DNA from: Peromyscus leucopus
Taxonomy: Eukaryota; Chordata; Mammalia; Rodentia; Cricetidae
DNA: 64,000 bases
Direction: 5' to 3'
NCBI RefSeq assembly: GCF_004664715.2
Contig: NC_051082.1
Coordinates: forward strand, 6,191,848 to 6,255,847
The notes beneath the pieces were generated by a model, which saw only the letters and a program-made list of their open reading frames with translations, had not been told where the DNA came from and ran no database searches. The number at the start of each line of letters is the position of its first letter. The stretch's first letter is position 1. This document shows, piece after piece, positions 31,926 to 44,164 of the stretch. Position numbers and translations under genes: made by a program.

Positions 31926-32544
31926 ATCCTCCTGCCTACACCCACTATTGGATTGCAGGTGTGCACCAAAACCTCAGTTTTGGTGTTCTGGAGGTGGAAG
32001 GGCGCTCTGTGCATGCTAGGCAAGCTATCTAACAACTGACCTATATTCACAGCCCTTTAAATTCTCACATGTAAATGAAAATGATAAATATTGCCCTGCA
32101 TAAGTGTTTTGTCCAGTATCTGACTTATAGCCAATGACGCAGCTTCAATTGTTTAGTCAACATGGAATCAGTATAACACAGCAGCTAACAGGAGAGGCTT
32201 TGGCCAGGAAAGATGGCTCAGGAAATACAGGCACTTGCTGCCAAGTCTTACCCCGAGTTCCATCACCAGGACTCACATGGTCAAAGGAGAAAACCTCCAA
32301 GTTGTCCTCAGAACTCCACACCTGTGTTGTAGCAGAGGCATGCTATCCCCAGAATTATGTAAAATCTTAAAATGTTTTTAAACATAGGCCTTGGAATGAT
32401 GTAGATCTGTGTTCTAGAACCATAGACACAAGCTAGGCAAGTATGTAATCGTAATACTTGGAAGGTTGAGGCGAGTCGGGGACAGAATTTTGAGTTGGAG
32501 GACATCATGAGCCACATAATAAAATTATATAAAAATAATATTAA

Positions 32545-32750
32545 GGGCTGGAGAGATGGCTCTGCAGCCAGGAGCACTTCCTGTTCTAGCATGGTTCTAG
32601 CATCTACATGGCAGCTCACAACAGTCTACAACCCTAATTCTGGATGATCAGACCCCTCTTCTCACATCTGCAGGCACTGCTCACCCACAGTTCACAGACA
32701 CCCATGCAGAGAAAGGGCTCATTTACAAGAAATAAAAGTAAATGTTTCTT
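32545..32750 (+). mobile_element. B2-type SINE 5' of unit 3
   Basis: ggctggagagatggctctgcagccaggagcac to agaaataaaagtaaatg, the same insertion as between the exon 1 copies of units 1, 2 and 4. Confidence 0.75.
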
Positions 32751-33139
32751 AAAAGGACAAGAAAAAATGCCAGGTAACATGAAACTCAAGTAAACATGTC
32801 CCAGGGCAATATGGCAGAGATACAAGGGACATTCTTTGCTGGCGTAGGTGAATATAGTGGACTTTTCTAAGGAGTCATCTGAGTCCAGAACTAGAGGGTA
32901 AAGGTGACAGATGTTGTCACCATGAGGGATGAGAGAACCCCAACCCAGACCACTGGATCCCAAAGGTAACCCCAAACCAGAACTTCAGATGTGACCATTA
33001 GGGAGCTTTACAAGACATTAAAGACAAGGGAGATGTGGTGCACTCTTAGAGGACAAGGTTGCTACTTCTGAGCAGAGCGACCCCCAGTAAGTTTCATCCT
33101 GTGTGAAGGGAGGATTCAGTGACTTCTCTTTATAGTCCT

Positions 33140-34350
33140 GTAGCTGTGCTCTGACAGTGTCCAGTCAGCACACGGGCCTGTGACTACTGTGTGTGTAGCA
33201 CAGAAGTAGAATATGTGCACCCTCACACACAATCCTGACCTGCAGAGCTGCTGTAGATGGTGATAGAGCCTGAATCAGTGCTGTCCCAGAGGCAAAGAGA
33301 AAGGGCTAGCTCAACACCCACACCAGATCAAGTCAGTGACTGGCAAAGTGTCAAGTCCCTCTCCTGTGAATGTTCTGAGGTCATGAGAAGATGTAGGCAT
33401 TGCTCCTATCTTGGGTCTGAGGGATGCTGACAGTGACATGTGGTCCCATGCAGGAGTAGCTGGCCACTACAATCCTCCATGTTAACTTTATAAACAAAGT
33501 GTAAGTCTGTCCCAAGAACCTGACACAGCCTATGAGGTAGATATAATTACAAACTGAAATTTAAATTAATTAACTAATAAGTTAAGTTGTGTGTGAGAGA
33601 GAGAGTTATCAAAAGAGAGCGCACTTGTGTGCACATGTGAAGGTCAAAGGACAGTCTTGTGTAGGCAGTTCTCTCCTTGTACCTTTAAATGGGTTTCAGG
33701 AATCAAACTCAGGTCTACAGGCTTTCATCGTAGGCTGCATCTTAGTAGCTCACAAACTCCATTTAAAAAACTAGGAATGTAGCCAGATGGTGGTAGTGGT
33801 GGTGCACATCTTTTATGCCTTTAATGTCAGCACTCAGAGGCAGAGGCAGGCAAATATTTGAGTTGGAGGCCAGCCTGGTCTACAGAGTGGATTCCAGGAC
33901 AGCCAGAGATACACAAAGAAACCCTGTCTCAAAAAAAAAAAAAAACAAAAAACCAAGAAACTAAAAAAGAAAGAAAGAGAGAAAGAGAGCAGATGCCCAA
34001 CAGATGTGACCACAGGCCAATATGATGCAGGCAATCCTTCAGCTGAGGCTCTTCCTACCCAGTGTGTGAAGCTGATGATCAACCATTGTAGGGGCTGGAG
34101 AGATGGTCAGCACTTAAGAGCACTTTCTACCCTTGCTGAGGATTGGAGTTCAATTCTCAGCAACTACATGGTGGCTGTCAGACAATCTGCTGTCCCAATG
34201 CCCTCTTGCCTCTTGGTTTGTCCATCTGTCATGTACCCTCTAAACTAGCACCCCAGCACATCCTTTTCCCCACTTCATCTGTCTTCCCTGGATAAAAACC
34301 ATGTAGGGGGTGAGTTGAGTTGGTTGTCTCCATGTTCAAGGTCAGGTTTG
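33140..34350 (-). other. 5' flank of unit 3
   Basis: Same series as other units: cagtcagcacacgggcc, B1 (33782-33960) with poly-A, B2 (34093-34265), ending at gttgtctccatgttcaag where paralogy stops and retroviral debris starts. Confidence 0.6.
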
Positions 34351-35460
34351 AACAAGCGAGACCTTCTGAAATTTGACAGGTGATACCTATCAACAAAGCT
34401 TACTGCTGGTCTTTTTAGGACTTGGTTATTATCTCAAAATTTTCTCTCTGGGACCCTAAAAATACTTCATCCACAGACAGCAGGAAGCATGTTGGAGAAC
34501 ACGACATCCACATTCCCAAGTGTGGTTTGGGAGGTTTTTGTTTATTTGGTAGACTGTGGATGTTTATTATCATTTAGAGGAATATGGTATATTGATACAA
34601 ATATAAAGGTATTTTTACACTGTATATATGTTTCTACTCTTCTTTAATGGATTTTTGTATGGTGATAAACATTTAAGGTTATTTTGTTACAACATATTGT
34701 ATGTATGTTTCTATTTTTGCTTGAGGTATTGTTGTCAGGGAATGATAGTATTCATACCTGCACTTTGGGGACCCACCCATTGTCCTGGCCACATCATCTT
34801 ATGTAAAGTTAGTTCTCTTTAAGAGAAAACCCCTCCCCCTTTTCTCTCTCTTCCGGCCTCTCCCTCTCTCTCCTTTCACGAAACTATGTGCACCTCTTCT
34901 TTCTCTTTCTCTCTCTCTTTATTTCTGTCTCCCCTTCCCAATTACTAAATCTATGGGTCTAAAAGTTCCAATTAAGTTCTTAAATTTTAACTTCTATTCC
35001 TAGTTTGAACTTGTCTCAAAAGTTCTCCATTTGGCTGGCAGACATGTCAAAGCATCCGTTGCTGACTGCAACCTGTTCCAAATGATCACAAGCTCTGGAC
35101 TTGCTGAAGGCTGATGTGGACCAGCCTAGCCAATGTGATTGTTCTCCATCTCTAGAGCTGGGTCAGATAATCACGTTTCTGATAAGTGGTCCATTGCCTA
35201 AATTCCCTGCATACCTTTGTCTAGTCTTTTAGTGTTGTTGGGCACTGACCACCTATGCCCTATTTCAGCTGGTAGCAACTATAGAAAAGAGTACATCGTC
35301 CCTGGCCCTGAAACAGACTAAAATGGCTAAGTCAAAGAGAAATTCCCTGGCATAGGGGACAAAATCCCTACTTCTAATGCCCATTGATATACTAGGAAAC
35401 TGGGCCCAGAGCTGTCAATTGATAGATTTACTAACTGAAATGGTTCCACAATAAGAAAAG
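34350..35460 (+). other. Retroviral-looking debris, unassigned
   Basis: Sequence such as ggtctttttaggacttgg and gggaccctaaaaatacttc, followed by a pyrimidine-rich stretch (34840-34960), lies upstream of an env remnant in the same orientation. No frame or motif lets me assign it. Confidence 0.35.
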
Positions 35461-35539
35461 ACACTTGACCTTCTTTATGTAGAATCAAAAAGGTATTCTG
35501 CAGCCTTAAAAATTATCTTGTTTATATGTCATCCAGGAT

Positions 35540-35830
35540 GATAATCTGGCTGTACTCAAAGATCAGAACAACAGGGCCTTAAGAGTGGCAGTAGATGGAG
35601 ATGTTGCTGCCCTAGAAAAATCTGTTACATATTTACAGAAATTACTCTCTTCTCTAGCTGAAACAGTTCTCCAGGTAAGAAGGGGCCTTGACCTAAAACT
35701 TATTCAATTGGTGTCCCTGGTTATCATTCCTTCAAGAAGGGGGCCTAGGCAAGGTCATAGGAGAGCAATGTTGTTTTTATGATAACCACTCAGGGATTAT
35801 TAGAAACTCCATGGCCTTGCAGAAAACATA
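35540..35830 (+). pseudogene. env: env transmembrane ectodomain remnant, gammaretroviral type
   Basis: The frame from 35585 reads through a heptad-like helix into LAETVLQVRRGLDL, the conserved immunosuppressive-type segment of gammaretroviral transmembrane subunits. The frame then shifts; in the next frame the CCFYDNHSG motif follows at about 35768-35795. Stops and the shift show it is dead. It is the only piece of env I can recognise here. Confidence 0.65.
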
Positions 35831-36890
35831 GATCCATGACAAAGGTAGATGCAACAAGAAAACCTCCCTGGTGTCTGTCTTAGCTAGGACCTTAATGATC
35901 TTGCTTCTTTTGAAGTTTTTACAAGGGTAGCCTAGGACCACCTGCATGTCAGATGTTTGCACTGAGATTCACAATAATGACAAAATGTCATTATTAAATA
36001 CCAACAAGCCTCAGATGTTTTGGATTGGTATGGACTTTTTGTATGATAATAGAAATGTAAAGCTACATTTGATCTCACTCTGGTTTATAATATACTCTAT
36101 ATGATAATGGAAAGTTAAAGTTATAATAGATGTATTCAGATTAACAAAAGCTAACTTAGAGATTTACACCTATCTCTTTGCCAAATGTTCAATACCAAGC
36201 TTCTAGAGAATTTAAATATAATATGGCATGTGTTTAATAAATAAGGAATTTGATTTTTAAAAAAGATATATATTCTATACTAGAGTTTCTGGTCCCCCAA
36301 GAGTGTCCTTTTCTCAGAGTTGGGTTATATCCCAACTCACAGCCCCTTTTCTTGTGCTCCCATTTGGCACTGGATCTTTCCCCTGACACTCTTCTTTGCC
36401 TTGTTGGGAGACAATAAGTCCAGTCTTATGAAACCTGCTAACATATTGGAGACTGTTAGGGAACATAAGCTGATAGCCATTCATAGCTAATAGACAGTCC
36501 TCAAATACTGCAGAATATGGCATTTAAAATGTTTAATTAAAAAGCTTTTCATGATAGAGAGACATGCTGGCTCCTGGCAACATCCTTATTTCCTCCAAAG
36601 AAGATGGATTGGCACAGAACCTCCACTCGGAACTTGTTCCAGAGTGGCAGCACCAGTTGATGAACAAAACCAGCCTTTCACCTCAACTGCTGCCAGGGCT
36701 TTTTTCAAACCATGGACAACAGGACTCTGGGGAGCCCATTGCCTCACTTTTGCCTAGACAAGGTATGTTGGTCCTCCCCAGAAGTCCCTACCCCAAAACT
36801 GTCAGATCTTCAGAGGCCTTGCAGGCCTAGGGCTGGCAGGCAAAGCCTGATGTTGCCCTGAGACCTCTGCCCTCTATGACCATGGAGGAT
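35831..36890 (+). other. Retroelement-like DNA downstream of env remnant
   Basis: Contains a block (36507-36600: gaatatggcatttaaaa, then catgatagagagacatgctgg) that recurs at 38891-38985 and, reversed, at 16420-16530. Frames around 36.55-36.83 kb have no family motifs. Confidence 0.4.
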
Positions 36891-36894
36891 CTTG

Positions 36895-37245
36895 GGGAGG
36901 CTGCCCTGTGATGGTCTTTCTGTAAGGTATTAATCTGTGTTGCTACCATTGGTTAATAAGGAAAATTCTATGGCTTACCACAAGGCAGAATAGTGTCAGG
37001 CAGGACATCCATAGAGATACAAAGAGAAGAAGGCAGAGTCAGAGAGATGCTGAGTGCTGCCCAGAGAAGCAAGATGTGATACAACACAGGTAATGCCACA
37101 AAGCTACATAGCAAAACATAGATCAATAGAAATAGGTTGAATTAAGTTGTAAGAACTAGTTAATGATAAGCCTGAGTATATGCCAAACAGTGTGTCATTA
37201 ATATAAGCCTCTGTGTGTTTACTTGGGACCAAGCATCTGTGTGAG
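36895..37245 (+). repeat. Solo LTR-like element, plus orientation
   Basis: tgtaaggtattaatctgtgttgc, attggttaataagg, aggcagaatagtg, then tgtgtgtttacttgggacc is the pattern of a short muroid class II LTR. I see no interior attached and no certain target duplication. Confidence 0.5.
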
Positions 37246-38700
37246 AAAGGAACACTTCCGCCTATAGGAGGCTGTCTAGGTAGCCAACAGGGAAGTCTCT
37301 GTCACTTTGAATTACTAACTAAGGTAGAAGGTATCCTTCTCAGATCTCAGATGTCATTTGACAACCACGCTTTGTCAATGCAACAGCTGCAACCAAGGCT
37401 TTGGCTGCTTTTTTAGTTCTCCATGTGAAATTCACAGGCCTCATTCTCTTAGAGCTAACACTGAGTCTAGACACAGTTCACCTTGCTACCAGATTCAAAC
37501 AAGGGATAAACTCACTTTGCACTGACTGCTCTCAGTATCTCCTGGTGAATTAGATGAAAAGAATATGCTTTAACATTTGTTTATGTGAAGATAGGAAAGA
37601 TGTCTCACTTCTGTTCACTTATCCTTCTCGGATCTGAAGATGTTTGCCAATTAACAGCTCTCTCCCCCAACTCCAATGCTACAAGCACCTTGGTAGCTCA
37701 TTAGTAAGCTTCCTGTTAAAAGTACAGGCAGGTGTGATTCAGTCAGAGTCTTCATGGTACAGGATAAACTGGTTTCAGATGCAACTTCAGAGGTTCAGAG
37801 TTTTAACATTGATAAATGCAGTTTTGATAAACTGATAGAGCCCTAACTACAAACAGTCTTGAGAGTCCTTAAAATTCTGTGAACTTTACTAGTCCTAGAT
37901 TTTAGAGACAGGTTAGCATTAGAGAGGAAAGGGAATCCTTCCTGCTCCTCCTTCTTCACTCACTCAACCACTTCCATTCAGCAAATTTCTTCTGGTTATA
38001 GGTTTAAAGATATGTTTCATTGGGCTAAACCAGTCCCTAGAAAATGATCATACCTTTTAACGCAAAGCCATAGGTTTTGTAATGACACCAAGAGGTTAAT
38101 CTCTTCTACTTGTTTTAAAAACCACTGCAGGTTCCTGCACAGACCACCCATCCTGCCAGATTCCCTCCAAGGCCAGACCCTCAAAGGCCCGCCCAATATA
38201 CCACCATCCACTGTACCCACTGAGGATACCAACTAGGAGAATAATGGTTGCATAGAGGTATTTCCTACCTCCAGGGAACAGCAGATGTGATGGATCCTGT
38301 ACTCCTGATTTGGCATACCATGTTCCCCCAGCTCCTGGAACGTCACTGCTGGTACCACCACTCCAGACTCAAGGGCATACCTGCCCTTTCATCTGACTCA
38401 GCCACCCTTGCCTCTTCTGTACAACAAGAGCACTTCTCCATCCCATTCTTTCTGGCAGTTATCTCTCTTCCCTTGGCTACACTGCTCATGAGGCCAATAA
38501 TAATCTATTTTTTCCTAGCAACCTGCCTTCTTACTTCCCTCAAGGGGTATCCAGGATGACAGCTAACTGAATGCTTCTTCACTCACACCTCCCTCTTTGT
38601 GTGACCCATCTCCCAAAGTCCCCCTCCCCATTTTGCCCCCAAAAGAGCATGAAGCAGTCTCAATAATTTGGCCCCCTCCTCCCCCTAACACTTTCTATCT
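37246..38700. other. Unrecognised segment
   Basis: No exon, RNA gene or named repeat recognised. The longest frame (38248-38559 plus, 103 codons) has a hydrophobic C-terminal half but no motif I can assign and sits within retroelement debris. Near 38730 aaaaaatggaggaatgttagg could be a worn polypurine tract with an LTR start. Confidence 0.35.
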
Positions 38701-39589
38701 ATAACTCATGCTTTTATAATAATAAAAAATGGAGGAATGTTAGGTATGTTAGCAGTTAGAGCCACCCCTTGGGTCAGTAGTTGGTCATTTATAACAATCA
38801 AATTTATAGATATGTTAGGTATGTTTTCGTTTTCTGGGTTGAGTAGATATATTTTAGAAAGATGATCTTCAAGTACTTCAAAGACATATAGAATATGGCA
38901 TTTAAAAAGTTTTTTTAACTTAAAGTTTTTCATGACAACGAGACACATCTGCTCCTGGCTGCACCAATTTTCTTCAGAGAAGCTGATGGGCATTGAAGAA
39001 ACTCCTTATGGAGTTTGATTTCATTGTGGCAAGGTTAGCCACTGGGCAGAGAAACTGTTCTTGCCTCTCACTGCTGATAATGTGCTGTGTAGACTGGACA
39101 TGCAGGACACAGAGGAAAAAGAACTGTTGAATTTTGCCAGTACAAGGAAGACAGGCCTTCAAAATCCCTGCTTCACTGAATAGTATGCCAGATACTTTAA
39201 GCCTGTAGGTTAAATATGGATGGCCCAATGTTGCAGAAGGAACTTTAGGTGACTGTACAGGCAGTCAGATTTCTCTGTCATCACTAGAGTTTTGGAAGTT
39301 GTTTACAATGCACTTTTTGTTTATTCAAATAATAACATCCTTCAGGGTCCTTGATGGAGATGAAGACTAGATAGTTACAGTTGCAGGTTTTCTTAGTTAT
39401 GATAGAAAGTAAGTTAGGTGTAAAACTTTGGATTCACTACCATAGGATAGATAATGCATTATTTTCTTTGAATATGCTAACTACAAATGGACAGAATATT
39501 GTAAAGTAATTCCTACTTGATAATTGTTTTTGTTGTATGTAGTTTTCCATTAAAGTAAAAAACTTTATTTTTATTTAGACAAAAGGAGG
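38701..39589 (+). mobile_element. 3' interior of a non-autonomous LTR element, plus orientation
   Basis: Carries the cttcagagaagctgatgggc and gagtttgatttcattgtggc block shared (reversed) with 16420-16500, then the ctatctagttttc-type region, and ends in a polypurine tract acaaaaggaggaaa before the LTR. Confidence 0.5.
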
Positions 39590-39985
39590 AAATATTATAC
39601 AATATTATTTTAAGGTGTGTTACTTTTGTTTACATTGCATTTGTTTAACTCTGTTTAGCTGTGTTACTGTGCCTGTCTAAAACACCTGAAGGTCTAATAA
39701 AGAACTGAATGGCCAATAGCAAGGCAGGAGAAAGGATAGGTGGGGCTGGCAGTCAGAGAGAATACATAGAAAAAGAAATCTGGGAGGAGAAAAGGAGTAG
39801 CCTGAGAAAGAGAAGGACATCAGGCGCCATCCACCCAAGTTACACAGCCAGCCACTGAGTAAGAAACAAAGAAGGATATACCAGAATAGAAAAGGAGGCA
39901 AAAGATATAGATTTAAGTTAAGAAAAGCCGGCTAGAAATAAACAAAGCTAAGGCTGAGCATTTATAATTAAGAATAATAAGCCTC
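39590..39985 (+). repeat. LTR, plus orientation
   Basis: tattatacaatattattttaagg, ggtctaataaagaactgaatggcc, aagaataataagcctcca; the same family as 14440-14957 in the opposite orientation. It joins directly to the unit 4 far-flank sequence (caggccaatatgatg). Confidence 0.65.
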
Positions 39986-41235
39986 CACAGGCCAATATGA
40001 TGAGGCAATCCTTCAGCTGAGGCTCTCCCTACCCAGTATGTGAAGCTGACAATCAACCATCTCAGGGACTGAAGAGATGGTCAGCACTTAAGAGCACTTT
40101 CTGCTCTTGCTGTGGACCTAAGTTCAATTCTCAGCAACATTGGTGGCTGGCAAACAGTATCTGCTGGCCCAATGCCCTCTGTCCTCTGTGTCTATCATTC
40201 CTCATGTATCCTCTAACTTTTAACCCCAGTCGCTTCTTTATCTGGCATCTCACCCTCTCCCTCGATAAAAGCATGTAGGGGTGAGTTGAGTTGGTTGTCT
40301 CCATACTCAAGATGCCCCTACCCTTCCAGCAGGACTCTGGACAGCCACTACCAGGTACTACCAGTCAATGTGCCTGCACAGGCGGCTCTAGCTGCACCTG
40401 TTGCTCACCAGGCCTGACCTAGGGAGGGGCGTGGCCTGAGCTCTGGGACACCAGTGCTGATAGGGGTGGGGATAGAAAAGCAGAGGACTGGGCAGCTGTT
40501 CACTAGAGGAAAAGAGACCAACAACCACGTTTGCCATAAACCAGGCAATGAGACATCTTATTACTAAATTGTGTTGAAGACGAAACCAGAGATTAACCTG
40601 GCTTTGCCTATGGGTTCAGGTGATATTGAAAGGTAGAGAAAATGAAGACTTCTCTTTTGTTTGTTGTAAAAAGTTAGGCTACTGTGTACTTTAGAAGGAC
40701 AATTATCCTGTGGTGTGTGTTTAGTGAAGACTGGAAGGTCACCGTGATGTAATCCCGACTTCAGGACATTTACTGTCAGTGCAGTTTGGTTTTGAGACAG
40801 GGTTCCTCTGTGTAGCTTTGGTGCCTGTGAAAGGATCTGGCTCTGTAGACCAGGCTGGCCTCGAACTCACAGAGATCCACCTGCCTCTGCATCCCAAGTG
40901 CTGGGACTGAAGGCGTGCACCACCACTACCCAGCCTATATCCAACTTCTTATGATGAGCACACAGCAGAAGTGCTTTGAGTCCAATATTTTCAGGGCCAA
41001 GATGTTCCTTTAGTGCCCATGTGACACCGCTTCTTTCTCTCTTCTCTTCCATCCTTTCCCTTTCCCTGCCTTATCTCTCCCCCCTCCTCCCCTGTCTGTC
41101 TCCCTGAACTCCCCCTTTGTATCTAAGACTGAGTTTTTCTTCTACTTTTTTTTTCCATTTAGGGTTTCTTTGTGTAATACTCCTGGCTATCCTGGAACTG
41201 GATTTTTAGACCAGGTTGGCCTAGAACTTCAGAGA
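39986..41235 (-). other. Partial phospholipase 5' flank plus B1, downstream of unit 4
   Basis: B2 at 40065-40235, cagcaggactctggacagccac, the aatcccgacttcaggacatt stretch, and an antisense B1 at 40790-40935. No exon. Confidence 0.55.
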
Positions 41236-43544
41236 TTTGCTTTCCTCTGCATCTGCATCACACTGTGCTGAGATAAAAAGGAATGGCCAGGCTCATCACC
41301 CACTCTTCAAGGTGCTCCCAAAAGGCAATCTCTTTACCATTAATCTTCAGTTTCCAGATCTGGATGGAATGATGTTCTCTGAGGATCTAGTTATGTTCCA
41401 TAGACAGAGACTACAATCACCACAGCCGAACTCTTTCCATAGGTGCTTTATTAGAGGGCACAGTGTGTAGTGAAGACAAACAAGAAGGCAGGGATGGTGT
41501 AGGCAGTAACTGAGGTGACAAGTCTAACACTTAATACCTTTGTACTGCTTGTTGTGTAGAGCCTGGGAGAAGCAGATGGCGGCAGGTGGTCACAGTTGCA
41601 GATGAAGGCCTCACAAGGGTTGTTTTTGTCCACAGAGATACAAGAAAAGAAGTTGAGTGGAGCCCATGACCCTGCTCCATATGATTTGTAACCAAAAGAC
41701 AGTGGTACACCTAGTATCGGTGCAGACTCAGGGCTGAGAAACAGAGCACACAGAAGTCCATTGGGTTGTCCAAATTTCTGGAACACACTGATAATGAGAA
41801 CATTAGTTGTGGGCTGTGGAGATGGCACAGTTGGTAAAGTGGTTGACATACAATCCTGAGGGCCTGACCTAGGATGCCCAGAGACCATGGAAAAATCAAG
41901 GTGTGCTTGGGACATCTGTAACTCTATTAGGAAGTAGGGAGCATGGATCTCCAAAGCTTGTTGGTCAGTCAGACTAGCTGAAGGTGAGTGTCATATTTAC
42001 TGAGACAAAGGCTCTAAAGAGATGGTAGAGAGTGACTGAAGAAGACATGGGAGGCAAACTCATTCCTGTACATAAAAAAATTAAACACATGTATTTAATA
42101 CTAAAACCAGGAAAACTACAAATATAAACTACCACTCCTAAAACAACATGATTTAACACAATCCTCCTGCCTCCACCTCCCAAGGGCTGGATTACAGGTG
42201 AGCACCACCATGCTCAACTTATGGGTTCTGGAGCTGGAACCCAGGACTCTGCATGCTAGGCAAGCACTCTAGCAATTGAAATGTTCTCAGCCTTCTGAAT
42301 GTCACCTGTAAAATGTAAATGATAAATCTTGCCCTGCACAGGTATTTACTCCAGTATCTGACTTACAGCCAATGATGCAGCTCTCAATTGTCTAGTCAGT
42401 ATGGAATCAGTATAACACAGCAGCTAACAGGAGAGGCTTTGTCTATGCTTTGGGCAGGCAAGATGGCTCAGGAAATAAAGGCACTTGCTGCCAAGTCTGA
42501 CCCAAGTTCCATCCCCAGTACTCACTTGATCGATGGAGAGAACAGACTCCTGCAAGTTGTCCTCAGACCTGCACACCTGTGTTGTGGCAGAGGCATGCCT
42601 TCCCCAATAATACATAAAATCTTGAAATGTTTTTTTTAAAAAGTATTGGAATGGTATAGATCTGTTTCCAGAACCAAATGCCATCACTTCTAAGGTGAGT
42701 GACCTTGGGCAAGTGACCCAGCCTTCCTCATCTTCCTCATCTTCCTCATCAGTGACCTCATCTATATTTTAGTATCTAACAGATAAGGTTGTTGTAAGGT
42801 AAATGAGACCAAGGTTATGACAGGTAAATGGTGACTGTCCTTGTTAGTTCCCTGTCCCTTCCAAACCCATGAGAGACAAGCAGAGTCCAGAGGTCCTGTA
42901 TGTGATCTTCCTCCCAGAGCATGAGTAGGAGCTGCTGTAGGGTTTTTCTGTGAGAGATTTGCAGTTTTCCAGCTTCTTGACCTGATCATAGCAGTGGTCG
43001 TGAGTCCTGCAGCACCAGGAGAGAGGAAGGAACAGCTGAGGGAGGACTATGGACCCACAGGAGGTCAGTTCTCACCTGCAGACTTTCTCAAACATGTCAG
43101 GATGACTTAAACATGATGTTCCACAAGAAATGGTCCTGAGGCTCTAGAACCTGTGATTTCTGTTAGCATTTATTTACTGAAAGCAAGTTCTGTGGAGTGT
43201 GGTCAGTACAGACCTTTAATTACAGTACTTGACAGGCAGAGGCAAATGGATCTTCAAGTTTGAGGTCTGTCAGAGATAAATTAGTGAATCCCTTTCTGAC
43301 AAAAAGTGATTTTTTTAAAACAAAGCTGCAGGAATATAGTGAAAGTAAATATTCTGAAGTTGTAAGGATGTTTTAAAGCCAAGGCCAACACTCTGATGGG
43401 AGCTATAATGGTTGGCCATGCCTCTGTCTGGTGCCTGAGGTCAGCATTGTCCACTATTTAAATCTCACACATTCTGCTTTCTGGGACCCCTAGATACAGG
43501 GTCCTCTTGGACGGACTTCTTTGCATGACAAGAGGGGAAATTAC

Positions 43545-43695
43545 ATGCTGGGTGTGGTGATGCCCACCTTAAATCTCAGTACTCCGGCGGCAGAGGCTTG
43601 AAGATCTCTGAGATCAAGGCCAGCATGGTCTCCACAGAGAGTTCTAGGACAACTAGGGCTACATAGAGAATGCTTGTCTGGAAACAAAGAAACAG
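43545..43695 (+). mobile_element. B1-type SINE in intron 2 of unit 4
   Basis: gggtgtggtgatgcccacctt to atgcttgtctggaaacaaag. Sister copy at 51385-51530 in unit 5; absent from unit 2. Confidence 0.65.
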
Positions 43696-44117
43696 ACAAA
43701 ATACATAATGAATAAACAATGATGTTTTGTGAATATTTATTTCTCCTATTCATGCCTCATGAGATGCTCTGCTTGTGTCCTGTCCCCATACCAATGGAGA
43801 CATTCCAGTCTCCAACCAAATGGAATTTATCATTTACCTGTCTAAATCTGCCTTCTGGCATTCCCAGTCGACAAAGGCACAGTAGCAGCCATAGTAGATG
43901 TACTCCGGGAAGGTACCTATCCAAGGGATGATGCACTGGAATGCATTGCCGAAATGCCACACAGCCCGAGGGCTGATGCTGTGTGCAGTAGCGCCTGCTG
44001 CAAGAATGCACAGCACACGCCATCAATCCCACTTGGCTTTACCAAGGGACTGATACCTGCCTACTAGCTTCCTACTTGATTCCTATCAGATGCTGTATGG
44101 GGAGAGCAGTGAATATA

Positions 44118-44164
44118 GGTGTGTGTGTGTGTATGTGTGTGTGTATGTGTGTGTGTGTGTGTGT
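44118..44164 (+). repeat. (TG)n microsatellite in intron 1 of unit 4
   Basis: TG run with two TATG interruptions, at the position of the longer pure runs in units 2 and 5. Confidence 0.9.

Larger units (their letters stand above)
30632..33097 (-). pseudogene. Pla2g1b: Group IB phospholipase A2 unit 3: exon 4 and exon 1 only
   Basis: Exon 4 (30632-30737) has a good CTGCAG acceptor and starts DKNNPCEDFICN, but Cys98 is Ser and a one-base deletion after the DRD codons shifts the frame; it is 106 rather than 107 bases. The shifted frame still shows the terminal Lys-Cys, so the ancestor had it. Exon 1 (about 33066-33097) is frameshifted and its donor region (GAAGTAGC) is degenerate, though TATAAAGA at 33127-33134 is intact. 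Exons 2 and 3 and the proximal exon 1 are removed by one deletion: intron 3 sequence near 32410 (ctagaaccat) joins nearly directly to the SINE beyond exon 1 (tatgtaatcg) at 32440. Confidence 0.8.

Noticed and set aside
31772..32032. Proline-rich frame
   Set aside because: It translates the (CCG)n tract of an inserted element.
38248..38559. 103-codon frame with hydrophobic end as a possible membrane protein
   Set aside because: No motif, no neighbouring exons, and it lies in retroelement debris.
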